From positions 27,501 through 91,500 of the forward strand of contig JAOPHQ010005754.1 in the NCBI GenBank assembly GCA_030340625.1: DNA of 64,000 nucleotides, read 5' to 3'. Below are positions 1 to 13,305 of the stretch, in pieces. Every line of letters begins with the position of its first letter. Position 1 is the first letter of the stretch. The DNA is from Merluccius polli (lineage: Eukaryota; Chordata; Actinopteri; Gadiformes; Merlucciidae). A program made the translations under genes and the position numbers. The notes beneath the pieces are model-generated. The model did not search any database and had not been told where the DNA came from. It was given only the letters and a program-made list of their open reading frames with translations.

Positions 1-312
1 AGCGGGTATAATGGTGCGGGTGGGTGGGCCAGTGGTGGTGGTGATGGTGGGAGGGTGGGGGGGGGTGGGTGGGGGGGGTGATGGTGGTGGTGGTGGTGGG
101 GGGGGAGACAGTGTTTGGCAGGCCGGCTGCAAGGGGGGGATCAGTGTTGGGGTTAGACAAGCAGGGACCCCGGAGCTGACTGAAACGCAGCATGTGGTCC
201 CAGGACCCACGCTTACGCTGCTGGGACTGACATGACATGGCACCGATTCATTCTCGCTTTCAGTGGTATTTATTCTCCGTCAAATTGCCATTTTGCTATT
301 TAACACCTGACA

Positions 313-333
313 CCCCCCCCCCCCCCCCCCCCC
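313..333. repeat. Poly-C run, 21 bases
   Basis: Uninterrupted C homopolymer in unique sequence. Its length may be imprecise in any assembly. Confidence 0.85.
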
Positions 334-536
334 TCCTTATTGAACAGCCAGTCACACCCTGACATCGGCGATCTGTGTGGCCGCCCCGAACTAGTTTGTT
401 ATATATATAGGCATTACATCGTCGGCTTTTCAAACCCTAAGGCCCCCACACACAAAACACACGCGAGATCTCCAAGGCTTTCATTTATAAACCCATCTAG
501 CAATTGTCCGCCATTAAAACCCATACATCGAGTCAA

Positions 537-562
537 CCCCCCCCCCCCCCCCCCCCCCCCCC
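537..562. repeat. Poly-C run, 26 bases
   Basis: Uninterrupted C homopolymer; a G-quadruplex-capable G run on the other strand. Confidence 0.85.
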
Positions 563-997
563 GTCGTATAGACGGCCCACAAATGAGCACATTTCAGGCT
601 ATAACTACCGGGGAATACAAAATAAAAGTGAGCCAGGATGAACTATACGGTCGCTGGAGATAGAATTGCATGTTGGTTAATTGTTAATTGAAGCGGTCGC
701 GGCGGCTAATTACGTCGCCACCGCCAAACCATTTGCATGATGGACCAGCCACCTGCCACGGCGCGCCGCGGCCCGCTGCCAGGCCAAAACTATATAATTA
801 CCGAACAGCAGTGGGGCAATTTCTGACTGTCGCCCCTTTTGTGTTACATGAATTCCTCGTAATGACATATTTCATTAGGGGGGCAAATAGCACCCCACCC
901 CTCCCCCACCCCCCCACCCCTCCTTCCCCCGGTTCCCCTTAACAAAACATGTAGGCTAAAGTCTCAACAGGTCCTAATATAGTCCCACATTCACATC

Positions 998-1000
<3 letters not shown>

Positions 1001-1031
<31 letters not shown>
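1001..1031. repeat. (CAG)10 microsatellite, non-coding
   Basis: Ten perfect CAG units outside any supported exon. Confidence 0.9.
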
Positions 1032-1033
<2 letters not shown>

Positions 1034-1864
1034 TGTCATTAGGGCTGCAGTTATGCGGTTTCTTTTTTTGGCCGTGAGTTAAATGGGCGGCCCCTTTTTT
1101 TTTGCCTTGTTGCATTGGTCAAACAGAACCGGGTCCATTCTGAGAGTGATTGTCGCTTGAACTCATTAAGTTGTCAAGCGCCCGGGCCTCGGGGGCCTTG
1201 ATTGCGTATTGTGAATCCACATTCAATGAATGTTTTTCCTCCTCTCTGATGCGGAGGTAGACTTTGTAACGAGCCGCAACACAGAATAAAGACAGACAGC
1301 GCTGCTGTCACCGTTATAGAGCACGGATAAAAACTGCGCGTGGATTCAGCCCTGGGACTAATAATAGGCCTATAATATCATAGGACAATATTACAATAAT
1401 TAGGCTATATTGGGGGTTATTGCAAAGGTGAATAAAGCATATTTCGACGCTTGCCCTGCACGCACCTATATCTTAAACCCATATTCTCCACATTCCCATA
1501 TTAATCCATACAATGTTTTTGCGCTGCCGTCGGTTTGAGTTAGTCGCCGCTAACCCTATGAGGTTTGATGCATGAGATCGGCGTGCGTGTGCGCGTGCAT
1601 AATGAGGGAGTGATAATATCCACGGGCCTCCACGTCGCCCCCCCCCCTCCCCCCCTTTTGAAGCGCGCGCGGGGCTAACGGGGTTAGTGATGGCTCGTTT
1701 GCTCCGAATGGACCCCCCGCTGGTCCTACTGTACAGAGACATGACATCTCGCGTTAAGTCTATTCTCACTGAATGGCCCTGTTTAACTGCAAGCCCGCCT
1801 CGACGGATCCAAACACGTGCGTATCCCCCCCCCCCCACACCTCCCAATACACAGACAGACAGAC

Positions 1865-1980
<116 letters not shown>

Positions 1981-4756
1981 ACAGCCAATATAGACCGGTG
2001 CCAAAAACGACATTAAATATATTATGTTAACATTTGACTCCATCTCACTAACTGATTAACCAAAGTAAGCCTTATGTGTGAACCAATCAGAGCACCTGCT
2101 TTAAAAGGCTCCACGCGCACGTCTACGCGCACGCGTATGTTGTTGACGCTGCGTCGCTCTTGGCAGCTCGCTTTGGACATTGCTCAATCTACTGTTGTGG
2201 TTGTGCAGTTTTTTTAAACCTTCGTTCGTTATTTTTTTTAAACATATATCCATAATATATGTAATACCCATATAGGCTAAAATCGATTTCCAACGTGAAA
2301 CTCCCCCAAATGCACAATCCACATAAAATGCAAATATTGATCATCACCACATGGGCCCCACTGAAATCTCCATGAGTCATCAGTATCTGGTAGGCTATAG
2401 CATTGAGCATGTTTGTACATTTATGAAATACTTAAATAAAATAAAAATAAAATAATAAAACTCGGCATTCACATAATTATCACACGGGTATACGGCTATG
2501 TCATCTATGCGTAACAAGTGGGGGATAATCTAAAAGTTACAGTATGTCTGTAAGTGTTTCTCAAGCTTCAAACCTCCAAAAACTGCATCCAATTTATTTT
2601 TGGACGATGCTGCTATTATTTGAGAAATTAGAACGTGTCACATTTCACAAAGACAGATATATCATAAAATTAGTCCACACCTGACTCCTAATAGGCCACA
2701 TTAGAATACATTAAAGTTCACTAATATGACTAATCACCAATACACAACAGTAAGCCTACCTTATAAAAAAACAGCTTGATTTTTAAGTAAAATAATGTGA
2801 TTCATGAGGCCTATAGCCTACATTGTTTCACTGCCTTAGTCAATTTGTGACGGCAATGAGAAAATCTGTAATCACTCATGTAATGCTCGTCGGTCACTTG
2901 GAAAAAGTGTAGCCAAATGAAACCCTTTGTAGGCCTAAATGTAGCGCACAAAACATTTTGTTTTTCATAAACAACCAATTTGCCTTGCCTACCATATTTT
3001 CAGTCATCTTAAAATGAAGACAAATTGCACCGCACTCCCATTAAATTGCGCTTTTAGTAAAGCCACAAAACACTACGACAATACGATTCGTATAGGATTG
3101 TGTTGTTGCCTGCGTGTTGTAAAATGCTTGGTGGCCAGGTCTGAATGATGCATTTTTACCGCTGAAATAATTATCCTGAAAGCTCAAGTATTACAGCATC
3201 TCCCGTTCCGCTTTGCATGCTAAGTATTCCGGTGCGCAAATGACCCTCGGTGCGCTTTTCGCACAATGGCTTGAAGAACTACGTGGAACAATTGGCGATA
3301 TTTTTTGCCACCAGGATTTACTAAAGGGAGTGATTGCAATTGCTCTGTAATTGCGCTATTTTTTTAATTTCCATTTTGCAGGGCCCGGATGCACTACAGT
3401 GTTTAGAAAAGCCTATACCTCAAAGTTAAAAAACAAAATTAGTTTATTTTTGTTTCATGTGAAGCAAACATTTTGGGGAACAAATGCTTTTCAATGGGGT
3501 ACGTTTCTTTTTTTTGTTTTGTTACAGCAGAGCAATGCATTCTTGCAAATATACATTGTTACAAACATATAAGCCTGTTATGTTGTATGTTATGACTGTT
3601 TCGTGTGCGTTATGGTGAGATGTGGCGTAACCCGCATTTATAGTAAATGTAAGCACAACTAAGTGATCACTTACGATGTCGTCTCTATGGCAGCGCCGCA
3701 TCTAATTTCAGCACCTCGGATAGCACCTATTTTACGCCTTTATCTGGCGTAATGCTCTCGTAATAGCCCAAATGGATGACGCGCCACGACGTAATTTAAC
3801 CTCATAACCTAAACGAAATGGCGATGAATGTGGCATTACATATGTTGTGATGTAGCATGTGATTAAATTGCAAATGACGGGAATAGAGGTTAAGTGTGAA
3901 GCTTCTCTGTATAATGTCATGGTGACATTGCCCTACCGTCTGCTGAGGAATAAGCATCAATTTTAGTCCTATTTTTTTTTTTAGCACCTTCTGGTAGCCT
4001 ATCTCCACGAAGGCGCCCATTGGTAATGCAAGAACTTAATGATGACAAAAACAACCTGGATCACAAGGCCACAGGACACGACGAACGACTCTGTCTATTT
4101 CACATCATGGCGGCCATAGGATTGAAGGCAAGTCCTATCGTTTTTGACGCGCTATAAGCCTCCCCCCTTGTATAGCAGTTGCCTGTGCTGAATTAACAAT
4201 ATTAAAATATTTCCTTATTATTGCTTGCATCATATCTGCTACAAACACGCCGTATTGACTGGGTTACATTGCGGGGGTTTGGGCGATATAGGCTACACAC
4301 AGACAGGCCGATATATCCTAAATGGCACCGAAAGGCCAAACATGGCGAGGAGCCTTTCACGAGCCATATAACTCAAATATGATTGCTTTGAGATTAGGGA
4401 CTAATTGCTCGGAGTTCATGGAGAACGGAGGAGCACAAAGCCACGAGGACTCGGAGGAGCTACACTGTGGTCCGCACAAAGGGGACGGACGAGAGCACAC
4501 ACGCTTCCCAACAAGTCATTCTCAACAGTTACAAGCTCCGCACAAAGACCACACACGGCGCCATGGACATGTAAATGTAATCCCAAAGATCCCACTTCTT
4601 TGCCGAACAAAACCGTCCCAGCAAATACCTAATAGGACACGGTGTCTGATGGCTGCTGCTGCTGCTGCTGCTGCTGGTGAGTCCAATAAGCTTAAGGGTT
4701 TCCTGTAGCCTATGAGGGCTGCCGGCCCATGGGACTGAAAACACAAATAAAAGACT

Positions 4757-4757
<1 letters not shown>

Positions 4758-4810
<53 letters not shown>

Positions 4811-4875
4811 TTCTTCTTCTTCTTCTTCTTCTTCTTCTTCTTCTTCTTCTTCTTCTTCTTCTTCTTCTTCTTCTT
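4758..4875. repeat. Compound (TCA)17-(CTT)22 microsatellite
   Basis: Perfect TCA units run directly into perfect CTT units. The poly-Met and poly-Ala frames around it are repeat artefacts. Confidence 0.95.
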
Positions 4876-5648
4876 TTAGAGATCTTCTTTGATCGCCAAT
4901 AATTGAGTTTATGCTCTCCGGCTCCCAGTGTGAAGGCCTAAATCCTGTAGGTCTATAGTTGAATTTTCCTCAACGGTATACCAACGCGACAACGTAGCTA
5001 TACACACACACACAAACCAAAGACACACTGCACTAAACCTGAAATGCAACAAAATAATGCCTTTGAATGGTTGCTATTGTATCCGTTTTTCACGCAATAC
5101 ATCAAGCGCACATTCATTCATAACGTGTAAAGAGAGGTCCACACACATAAAGAGAGGGGTCCATATCTACAGCCCTACATTTAACTTTACCACCAGACTC
5201 ATAGCCCTATATCGGTGAAAGCTGAACACACAGGAAAACACGTCCAAATAAACCTTACACGGCCTTCATTTCAAAGCCGCGCATTAGCGAAATTGATGTC
5301 AAGCGAAAAACACACCCGCAGCGGCATAATAGACGCGGAATTGAAACGGGCCCTGCGTCTCTCTCCACTATCCCATTCTCGTCACATTTGGCCATTTATA
5401 GATGGCCCCGTTTGCCAGGCTATAATTACAGTGTAATACATCACATGGTTATTTCTTAACGTTATACAGACCCTGGTGTCGCTTAATCGAAACAGATGTC
5501 GGTGTCATAACCTTTTCAGTCAGACAGGCTATGATCGCAGGTAAATAGCCTACGTTGAGGATACTGAGATGTGGCCACACACGAGACACAGGATTTATCC
5601 ACGCAAATATCGTTAGCTATTAACATTACAAAAAAACCCACAAAAAAA

Positions 5649-5673
5649 CAGCAGCAGCAGCAGCAGCAGCAGC
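5649..5673. repeat. (CAG)8 microsatellite
   Basis: Short perfect CAG tract after an A-rich stretch; non-coding. Confidence 0.85.
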
Positions 5674-6891
5674 AACAATGGAAATCTTCAACATTATCTT
5701 AGAAATAAGAAATAATATTAGTCCAGTATAGGCCTATATTTCCTGGTATGGTTCGACGTTGTGAAATTAGTTTGCCAATAAATTGATTTGAAGTTAATCA
5801 AACTAATTGGCCTCATCACAGCCCTCCCCGCTTCCAGGTGTTTTGGCCGAGCCTATTTTGGCGACAATCTCTGCACTATAGGGTCCGCCACACACTCCTA
5901 ATATTTTTATTTGTGCAACAAAATTATTATTTCAAATATAAATATTACAATTGATGATCCGGGTCTCAAAGTGTTGAGGCTCTCGTGTTAATAATACCTG
6001 ATAAGAGACCTCAGAAACAGGTCCACGCGAGGTCACAGGAGGCGACCAGAGCCACAGCTACACCTGACGTGGCAGATATATGCAGCCTCCCACTGAGGCA
6101 CGGCGCCTTATCAATGCACAAAGTAAACAGCCTTTGGCCCATTTTCTTTCCATTTCTTTACTGATGAAACCAACCCACTCCGCTGATAACCCCGCAGGGC
6201 CGATCATTTGTCCCGCGAGTGATTTGAAAGGCCCGTGGTGTGTTTGATCAGGGATTTGTATCGATAAGCTGCGCTTTGAGCAGCGCTTGTGTTTGATGTG
6301 GGGGGGGCGCCGACACCTCACCTCCCGGACTCAAACACCGGCACGGAGCCGCGGCTCCACACACACAGGCCGCCGGGATAAAAGGGCTGAGCTTTACTCT
6401 CCGAGGCGGACACATGGCTGTGATTCATAACTCAATAAAAAATATATACTAAATAGGCCTGTAGCCTAATCATAGTCCCTTATCATTTTGACATGGCCTA
6501 CTATGTTCACCATGTCAAAATCTGAAATATTTTTAAACAGTAACCGCTAAATCGAAACATTACTAATAATTAGGCTATTATGAATAATATTTCCTAATAA
6601 TGATAATACTAATATTAATAATATAGGCCTACTAACATTAACACCAATAATATTAGCAATAGCAATAGCCTTCTTATTATTTGTGTTCTAATTATTGATA
6701 GGCCCTACGTAAACATATTGATCAATAACAATATTAACAAATTATAACCAATAATAATATCAACATTTGGCTTATTATTATTATTATTGTTGTTGTTATT
6801 ATTGGTGGATAATAATGTACACGAGGCTAATTCAACCATTTCAGGCTAAAATAGAGTTAGACAAAAAGTTAACTGAATTTTGTTTCCATAA

Positions 6892-6897
6892 TTTATT
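6892..6897 (-). promoter_or_regulatory. Candidate nkx2.1 polyadenylation signal
   Basis: TTTATT on the plus strand reads AATAAA on the minus strand, about 640 bases past the nkx2.1 stop. The region is AT-rich, so a chance match is quite possible. Confidence 0.3.
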
Positions 6898-7538
6898 AAT
6901 AGCACTGTTTGTATTAAGTCAAATGTCTATATAAGTTACATAGAAATTAAACGTAGCCTACAAATACCAATGGAACGACAACAAATTGGCAATAGCGTCA
7001 AAAAACTTTATACAACAGATAGCTAAAACTATATATCCTATCGAAACCTTTTACAGAATTATACAACCTAGATCTATACGGATTACATTAAAGTCTATTA
7101 TGAACAGCCGCCGTCTGTGTGCAGAGGGTCGCAGGTGAGGAGGATGGGTGCTGTTGAGCACCCATAGGCTACCAGGCCTATAGGTGTCCCTTGTTTAAGG
7201 TGTCACCAAAACCATAGCAGGTGCGGTCTATTTGGAGGCCGATCTCTTCGTATTTTTTTTCAGTATAACTTACATAAATAATTCCCCCCCCTCCCCCCCA
7301 AAAAATGGATCACACATCCGCGGTTTAGTAATCAAAAGTTGTTGCGGCCCATTCCCGGTACAGATGTCACACCACAGTCTCGGTCTCTCTCTAAAAGGTG
7401 AACCGCAGTGGGACCACGTGAGGCCAACTCACCTGGCCTTTGTTACAGAAATGTACAGTTAACGTGTCGAGTCTTGAGCTTAAAGTAGTGTTTTTTTTTA
7501 TAGGGCTTATATTATCACCACCGTGACGCGGCTCCCCA

Positions 7539-8284
7539 TCACCACGTCCTGCCGTAAAGCAGGGCGGAGCACTGCAACGCGGTCCCGTAATCCCCTCCCG
7601 AGGAGTTGAGGTGAGACAGGCCGGCCACCTGGCTCTGCAGCGACGGCGGACTCGCGGCGTGCTGCTGCGCCAAATCTGGCGAGTGGTCCGTGCTGCCCAC
7701 CTGCTGGCCCTGGTGCTGCCCTAGGCCGCTGTTGGACATGATCATGATGTTGCCGCCCTGCTGCTGCTGGTTCTGGTGGTGCTGCTGGTGGTGCTGGTGG
7801 GTCTGTCCGCCGCCGCCGCCGCCGCCGGGGGTGGTGGTGGTGGTGGGGGTGTGACCGCTGCCGACTTGGCACGGCTTGCCGTCCTTCACCAACACCGGCA
7901 CAGCCACGCGTCGCGGGGACTGCTGCTGCTGCTGTAGCTGCTGCTGGCACGCACCGCTCTCCTGCTGCATCTGCTGCTGCGACACCTTGTCCTTGGCCTG
8001 GCGCTTCATCTTGTACCGGTGGTTCTGGAACCAGATCTTCACCTGGGTGGGCGTGAGGTGGATCATGCTGGCCAGGTGCTCCCGCTCCGGCGCCGACAGG
8101 TACTTCTGCTGCTTGAAGCGGCGCTCCAGCTCGTACACCTGCGCCTGGGAGAAGAGCACGCGTCGCTTTCTCCTCGGGGTGCTGGACAGCGCGCCCACCA
8201 TGCCCTTCCCCACGTCCGCCAGGGAGCTCAGGCTGCCCATGCCGCTCATGTTCATGCCCGAGGAGGAGCCCATGAAGCGGGAAA
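7539..8284 (-). CDS. nkx2.1: nkx2.1 coding exon 2 (homeodomain exon)
   Basis: Starts after CCCCTCCAG and encodes the rest of codon 127 to the stop TGA (7541-7539). It carries the homeodomain, the Gln-rich linker, the NK2-specific domain and the C-terminal YGRTW. Confidence 0.95.
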
Positions 8285-9154
8285 CTGGAGGGGGGGGGAA
8301 AACAATAAGTGTGTGTGTGTGTGGGGGGGGGGAATGGCCAAACATGTCACACACACATATAGGCCACATGTTGTTGTTGTTGTTTTTTGTTGTTGTTTTT
8401 TTCTTCCAGAGCATAGGGCGCATCGTGGATAATATGCTTTGGCACTAAATCCGGAAGTAAAACTGTAGAGGAGGGGGGGTGTATTATTCTTGTATCTGGA
8501 TAAGCTCATTGGTTCAACTAATATTTATTTAACGTCTGATAAAGGCAAAGAAAAAAAATTGAAACAAGTGGGTTTCAATAGTAACAGGTGAATTAAACAG
8601 GAGAGACGGCTCCAAAAAAGACGGCATCAGTAAGGGTATTTTGTATAGAAAAAACCCCACAAAATACACAAAAGGCCTACAAATACAAGTTGACCGTTCA
8701 AGCAACACAACAACAACAACAACAACAACAACAACACCATCTCAAACGGCAGACAGCCTAATAATTGGGACTCACTGGTGGAGAAGCGCGGGTCTGGGTT
8801 CGCCCCGTACCAGCCGGTGGCCGTGGCGCCGCTCCTCATGCCGTCCTGGTACGACTGCAGGTCGCTCATGTTGCCCAGGTTGCCGTTACAGTAGCCCCCC
8901 ATGGCCGTGTGCGACAGCTGGGACACGCCCGCCGCGGTCATGTGGTACGCCGCCGCGGACACGCTGCCGTTGTGGCCCATGTGGTGCTGCTGCATGGCCG
9001 CCTGGGAGACCTGCGGCTGTCGGCTGTAGGAAGCGGCGAGCGGCGCGCCCAGGTTGTTGCTGCTCTCCATACTCACTTTCTTATAGCTCTCCTCGAGGGG
9101 ACTCAAGATGTCGGAAACGGAAAAAGGAGTCGTATGCTTAGGGCTCATCGACAT
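7539..9154 (-). CDS. nkx2.1: NK2 homeobox 1 transcription factor (thyroid transcription factor 1 orthologue), two coding exons
   Basis: The CDS joins 9154-8776 to 8284-7539 (1125 nt, 374 aa). Splicing forms an Ile codon (A|TT) and gives ...PRFST-I-SRFMG, matching vertebrate NKX2-1. The donor is GTGAGT and the acceptor CTCCAG. Visible parts are the N-terminal MSMSPKHTTPF with the TN repressor motif (TPFSVSDILSP, residues 9-19), the homeodomain (about 164-223) with WFQNHRYKMKR and the NK2-type Tyr54, a Gln-rich linker (229-248), the NK2-specific domain around RRVAVPVLVKDGKP (251-264), and the conserved end LLYGRTW. The family acts in the nucleus, binds CAAG-core sites and specifies thyroid, lung/swim-bladder-type endoderm and ventral forebrain. 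Linkage to nkx2.9 and pax9 favours nkx2.1 over nkx2.4, which sits with nkx2.2 and pax1. His/Gln/Thr/Gly runs between about 268 and 310 are lineage-specific low complexity. Confidence 0.96.
8285..8775 (-). other. nkx2.1 intron (491 bp)
   Basis: Contains a TG/CA stretch with a G run (8309-8333), a GTT-rich stretch (8370-8400) and (CAA)n at 8707-8736. The acceptor polypyrimidine tract is largely a C run next to the CA repeat. Confidence 0.85.
8776..9154 (-). CDS. nkx2.1: nkx2.1 coding exon 1
   Basis: Encodes residues 1-126 plus the first base of codon 127. The ATG at 9154-9152 starts MSMSPKH, the conserved start of the major mammalian isoform. A second in-frame ATG is two codons downstream. The exon ends ...PDPRFST before a GTGAGT donor. 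Confidence 0.93.
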
Positions 9155-9176
9155 TGTTCCTCTGGAGGCTGGAGAG
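9155..9176 (-). promoter_or_regulatory. Candidate splice acceptors just 5' of the nkx2.1 start codon
   Basis: Read on the minus strand, a pyrimidine-rich stretch ends in CTCTCCAG and then CCTCCAG, 7-14 bases before the ATG. Mammalian NKX2-1 has an upstream exon spliced to this position, so a 5' exon further right is plausible. The upstream exon itself was not identified. Confidence 0.45.
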
Positions 9177-9433
9177 GGAGAAATCAGAAGGCAAAGGCGC
9201 AATCTCTCTCCTCTCTCTCCTTCTTCTTTTTTTTGGTGTTGTTGTTGGCCCAAAGCCCCCGTTCCTTGTGGGTCTCAGCGTCGATCCGGCTAGATGAACG
9301 ACGTACGACGGCGCACACTGGAGTCCACCTTAATTGGGTTGAGTGGGAGCTCGGTACTGGCTTTCGTTTGTTTTAGCTGGGTGCCAGGTTTAAGGCTACC
9401 ATCAGAGGCGGGGCATCGGTAACAACACAAAGC

Positions 9434-9452
9434 AAAAAAAAAAAAAAAAAAA
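9434..9452. repeat. Poly-A run
   Basis: A homopolymer of about 19 bases upstream of nkx2.1. Confidence 0.75.
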
Positions 9453-10676
9453 CGACTCTCCCCTTTCGCCAGGCGTAATTTCCCTCGCTGCGCGTTGGCA
9501 CGACATGCGCGCCCCCCCTCCTACTCTCAATAACTCGAGGAGGAGACATTGTGTATAATCATAAAAATGCTCAAGTTATCATTGTGGCAGGACGGTGTGA
9601 CGTTTTGGGGCTCGTGAAAAAAACAAGCACACTTTCTCCTCGGACTTTTAGTCGCTGTCACGGTTAAACACCAAAACTGCACCTCGGGATCGCAGTGGAC
9701 CACAATACACTTTATTAACTCTAGTGATGTTTACGAGGGCCTCTTGATGAAAGGAGGGTGGTCTATATGGACTTGAGGGTTGGAGAACCACTCCGCGTCT
9801 GAACAAGCCGCAGTTGAACCACTGACTTTTAATGGCCAAGAGAGGCCTCCAGTGATTGCAAGGATTGTTTGTGTTATGCCTTATCGTACTCAGACTTGCA
9901 AAAGTGCACTTGCGGGGAGGGAAATTGACTGATAAGTAAATAAATACACATCCGCGTGTTAAGTGGCCGCGTAAATGATTAACCCCCTTTTTTTTTTTGC
10001 TTTCTTTGATATCATTGGACGCGCGCAGCGTGTACCCAAATCCAGACGCACACTCGGGGATCCAGTCAAAAGAAAATACAGTCTGGGAGAGAAGAGGCTC
10101 TCAGGTGAAGTTAACGGCGTTCAAGTGCTCTCCTTCCGCAGAGTCACGCCAGGTAGCCGCCGATTGCATCTCGCCTTAATGCCAAAGGAGCAAAAAAAGG
10201 CCTAATAGTTTAACTCGAGCAACTCAACCACCTTTTATTTGACATGCTTAGCGTTTTGCACTGCAATAGCCGGTGGACATTAGCCGTTTATATTCCCATA
10301 ACCGTTTCATTTTTTGCAAGTTAAAACAAAAATGACTATTCACTATGGCGTTATGGCGTTTAGTAGAGAAACAACTTTTGACCGACCAAAAAACTATTTT
10401 CGAGAAAGAGAAGACAACAGGAATCAATAATTGCTGATTCATTTAGAAACAATTGAAAAACTTAAAGTAAGCAATTATATAGGCATACTAACAATACTAA
10501 TGGGGTTACCCTAACAATAATATACAATGAATCTAAACAGTAGGCTGATAATCAACATGTCAATATCTTTTGACAGAAGTAGGCCTAATTGAGTTAATTG
10601 ACTGAGTGAAGGTTTTAAAGCCTACTACGTTAATACATTATTTATAGGTGCTTATACAGCCCAAAACAATGATAAC

Positions 10677-10689
10677 AATGATAATAATG

Positions 10690-10722
<33 letters not shown>

Positions 10723-10770
10723 GTAATTGTTATTATAATAATAATAATAATAATTATTATTATTATTGTT
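10677..10770. repeat. (AAT)n / (ATT)n microsatellite
   Basis: Imperfect AAT units followed by ATT units that can pair with them, giving an AT-rich hairpin potential. Confidence 0.85.
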
Positions 10771-12236
10771 ATATTAATGTGGATTTGAATATTCATGTTC
10801 ATATTAATATTAGTAAGAATATGAATAAGAATATGAATAAGAACATGAATAAGAATAATAACAACAACAACAACAACAGTATTATGTATTTTGTTGTTAT
10901 TATCTATTATTATAGGTTTAGGCCTATATTAGGCCAATATATTATAACATGGAATAAAATGTCTTCCAACCTTCAGAGGCGACGTAAACAACGATATCCT
11001 TGGCGCGTGTATAAAAATGCAATAGAAATGTGTGTCAAATGTGTGTTTGTAATTGTAATTTGCCAGATTCTGTAGGTAACCCGAGGTGGAAGAGCAAACA
11101 GCAGTATACCTCTGAAATAGTAATCTGTCTTGCAGGAAACAGGTCTAGTCCAGGAATTACAGAAACACAGCGTCTTCTGGTGGCAGTATCCGATCTGTAC
11201 AATAATCCTACAGCCTTTCTGCGTATTGATTGACCATTTGGCCTATTTTACAACCGTCTCTAAACTACTCTAAATTAAAATGACATCCTTTAACATCCTA
11301 CTTTGAGGTGAATTTCCCAGTCAGGTATAGATTCAAATCCATGCTGAATTGTATATAGGTAGGCCTATCCTTGGGGGAAACCGGTCGTTTACGCATACAA
11401 ATAATTTACAGTGCATTTTCATTACGCGTTCGCACAGCAGAGCAATAACGGAATTTCGCATTTCTCACCGCGTGTATATTTTTACTGACATTAAAGGGCC
11501 TGTTTGTATTAGGAGATTATTATATTATTATATTATTAGATTAGTGACAACACAGGTCCCATTATGCACGTTAGATGTTCGCAGTCGTATCTGGTTTGAA
11601 ATGGCACGGCATGTGTGTATTATCCAATATGAAAAGTGACATTAGATTTGTTAAGGTTGGTTTTTTTGTGGGTTTTTTCCCTCAATCTCATGCAAATAAC
11701 ATTTATTGTACATCCCAGCTGAACACGGGGGCTCCCGAGGCCCATCGACAGCTCTGAACTTGACCTGATATGCAAAGTAGGCTATATTTATTTCCGTGCA
11801 ATTAGGTTATGCATGCCGTTCTCCATCGCGGAATATGAAATGAGTTCTTGATTATCTCACCCAGTACACTTGAACTGGAACCATTCTAATATGGATAATT
11901 AGTGTTAATAAGTTGGCGCTAATTCGTCGAAATAATGAGGCCGCTATACCGAGCCTCTGTTTATATGACTACCGCCAAGTGGTCTTAGCGTGGAGATAGC
12001 GTGCAATAACCTTCAATCATTTATGATCTGCATTACTTTAAATGTATTACTTTGTTGGACGAATGCAAGTCCTTTCGGTCAAGACTTGAGGGGGGGTTAA
12101 GGTTGATTAGCAGGCCTACATTTAGCCTATACCTTCCAGAAAACGTTTGTCAAAGAAGGACAGAAGAGAGGGGAAAACGAGGATAATGAAACGAGACGAG
12201 AGCAACAAGGAATGGCAGCAGGCGACCCTCCCCACC

Positions 12237-12335
12237 ACAGAGAGACACAGGGAGACAAAGAGACACAGAGAGACACAGAGAGACACAGAGACACAGAGAT
12301 ACACAGAGAGACACAGACAGAGACACAGAGAGACC
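12237..12335. repeat. GACACAGA tandem repeat
   Basis: Roughly ten imperfect copies of an AGAGACACAG-type unit. The open frames through it encode only ERHR/ETQR-type repeats. Confidence 0.85.
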
Positions 12336-13273
12336 AGCAAGCAGCTAAAAGGCCAGGGGACTCGGTGGGGGTTCGGGGTTCAGGCAGGTTTATTGCCCCT
12401 CTTTGTGTTGGATTTAGATGGAAATGGATCTAAAGGAAAAAAAATATCGACATTGTAGAGGAGCCTTAAATCCTAGATTTTAATCCTATTTTACTTATTA
12501 ACTTTAAGCGCGTATCAAACAAAGCCGCCATCGTACAGCTAGACCTCTAACTAAGTCAACATATTGGACAGGTTGGTTCCCCCCCCCCCAACCACGGACC
12601 ACAGATCAAAGTGGAGTTAGAAGAAGAAAGTAAAGTGGGGGTATTTGCAGAGCCACACCTGTGGACACACACCTTTTCGAGCAAATACGAATTACTGCAC
12701 GCGTTTTACCCTTTTATACAGTCTCCTATAGCCTACACCCTGGAGAGGGCGGTGATGTCACACCTCGTCACCAACTATGGCCGCCCACCGGTTTGGGTGT
12801 CGGGCCGAGGTTTCAGCACCCGCCGCGGTTTGCTGTGATCCAACCCAAAGCCAAAAACCTGAGGTCCATTGGTAAAGCATGACCCCTAACGGCCGTCCCA
12901 CCGCCGCGCGTCAACACGAATTGCGGTTCCCGTCGTGCTGTTGAGTGCTTAGCTCTACAAAGCCATACCATGTGTTACACTGCCATCTGGTGGAAATATC
13001 CATCATGAACATACGCTGGAATAAGCGGCTCCTGAGCAACATGTCTCACCGCATTGCCGAAAGTCAGTTTCAGCGGCGCAAATTGGAATTGCCTTTGTGA
13101 GAATGCCCTCAAGACGTATTAGACATGATATTTATGTCTGATAGGTCTGATCCAGGCCTATAGTATAATCATTGTTCAATAGGCCTAGGCCTATTTCCCT
13201 TTGTGCCGAAGCTCAAATCACATGGCCACCTATCCGTGCAATAAAGTTGGCCTTTGCCCAACATCAATTAAGA

Positions 13274-13303
<30 letters not shown>
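13274..13303. repeat. (ATT)10 microsatellite
   Basis: Perfect ATT units in AT-rich intergenic DNA. Confidence 0.9.

Positions 13304-13305
<2 letters not shown>

Noticed and set aside
7876..8448. 190-aa plus-strand frame opposite nkx2.1 exon 2
   Set aside because: Antisense shadow of the GC-rich homeodomain exon; the minus strand carries the conserved protein.
7539..9154. nkx2.4 instead of nkx2.1
   Set aside because: nkx2.4 is linked to nkx2.2 and pax1. Here the neighbours are nkx2.9, pax9 and slc25a21, and the sequence matches NKX2-1 at both termini.
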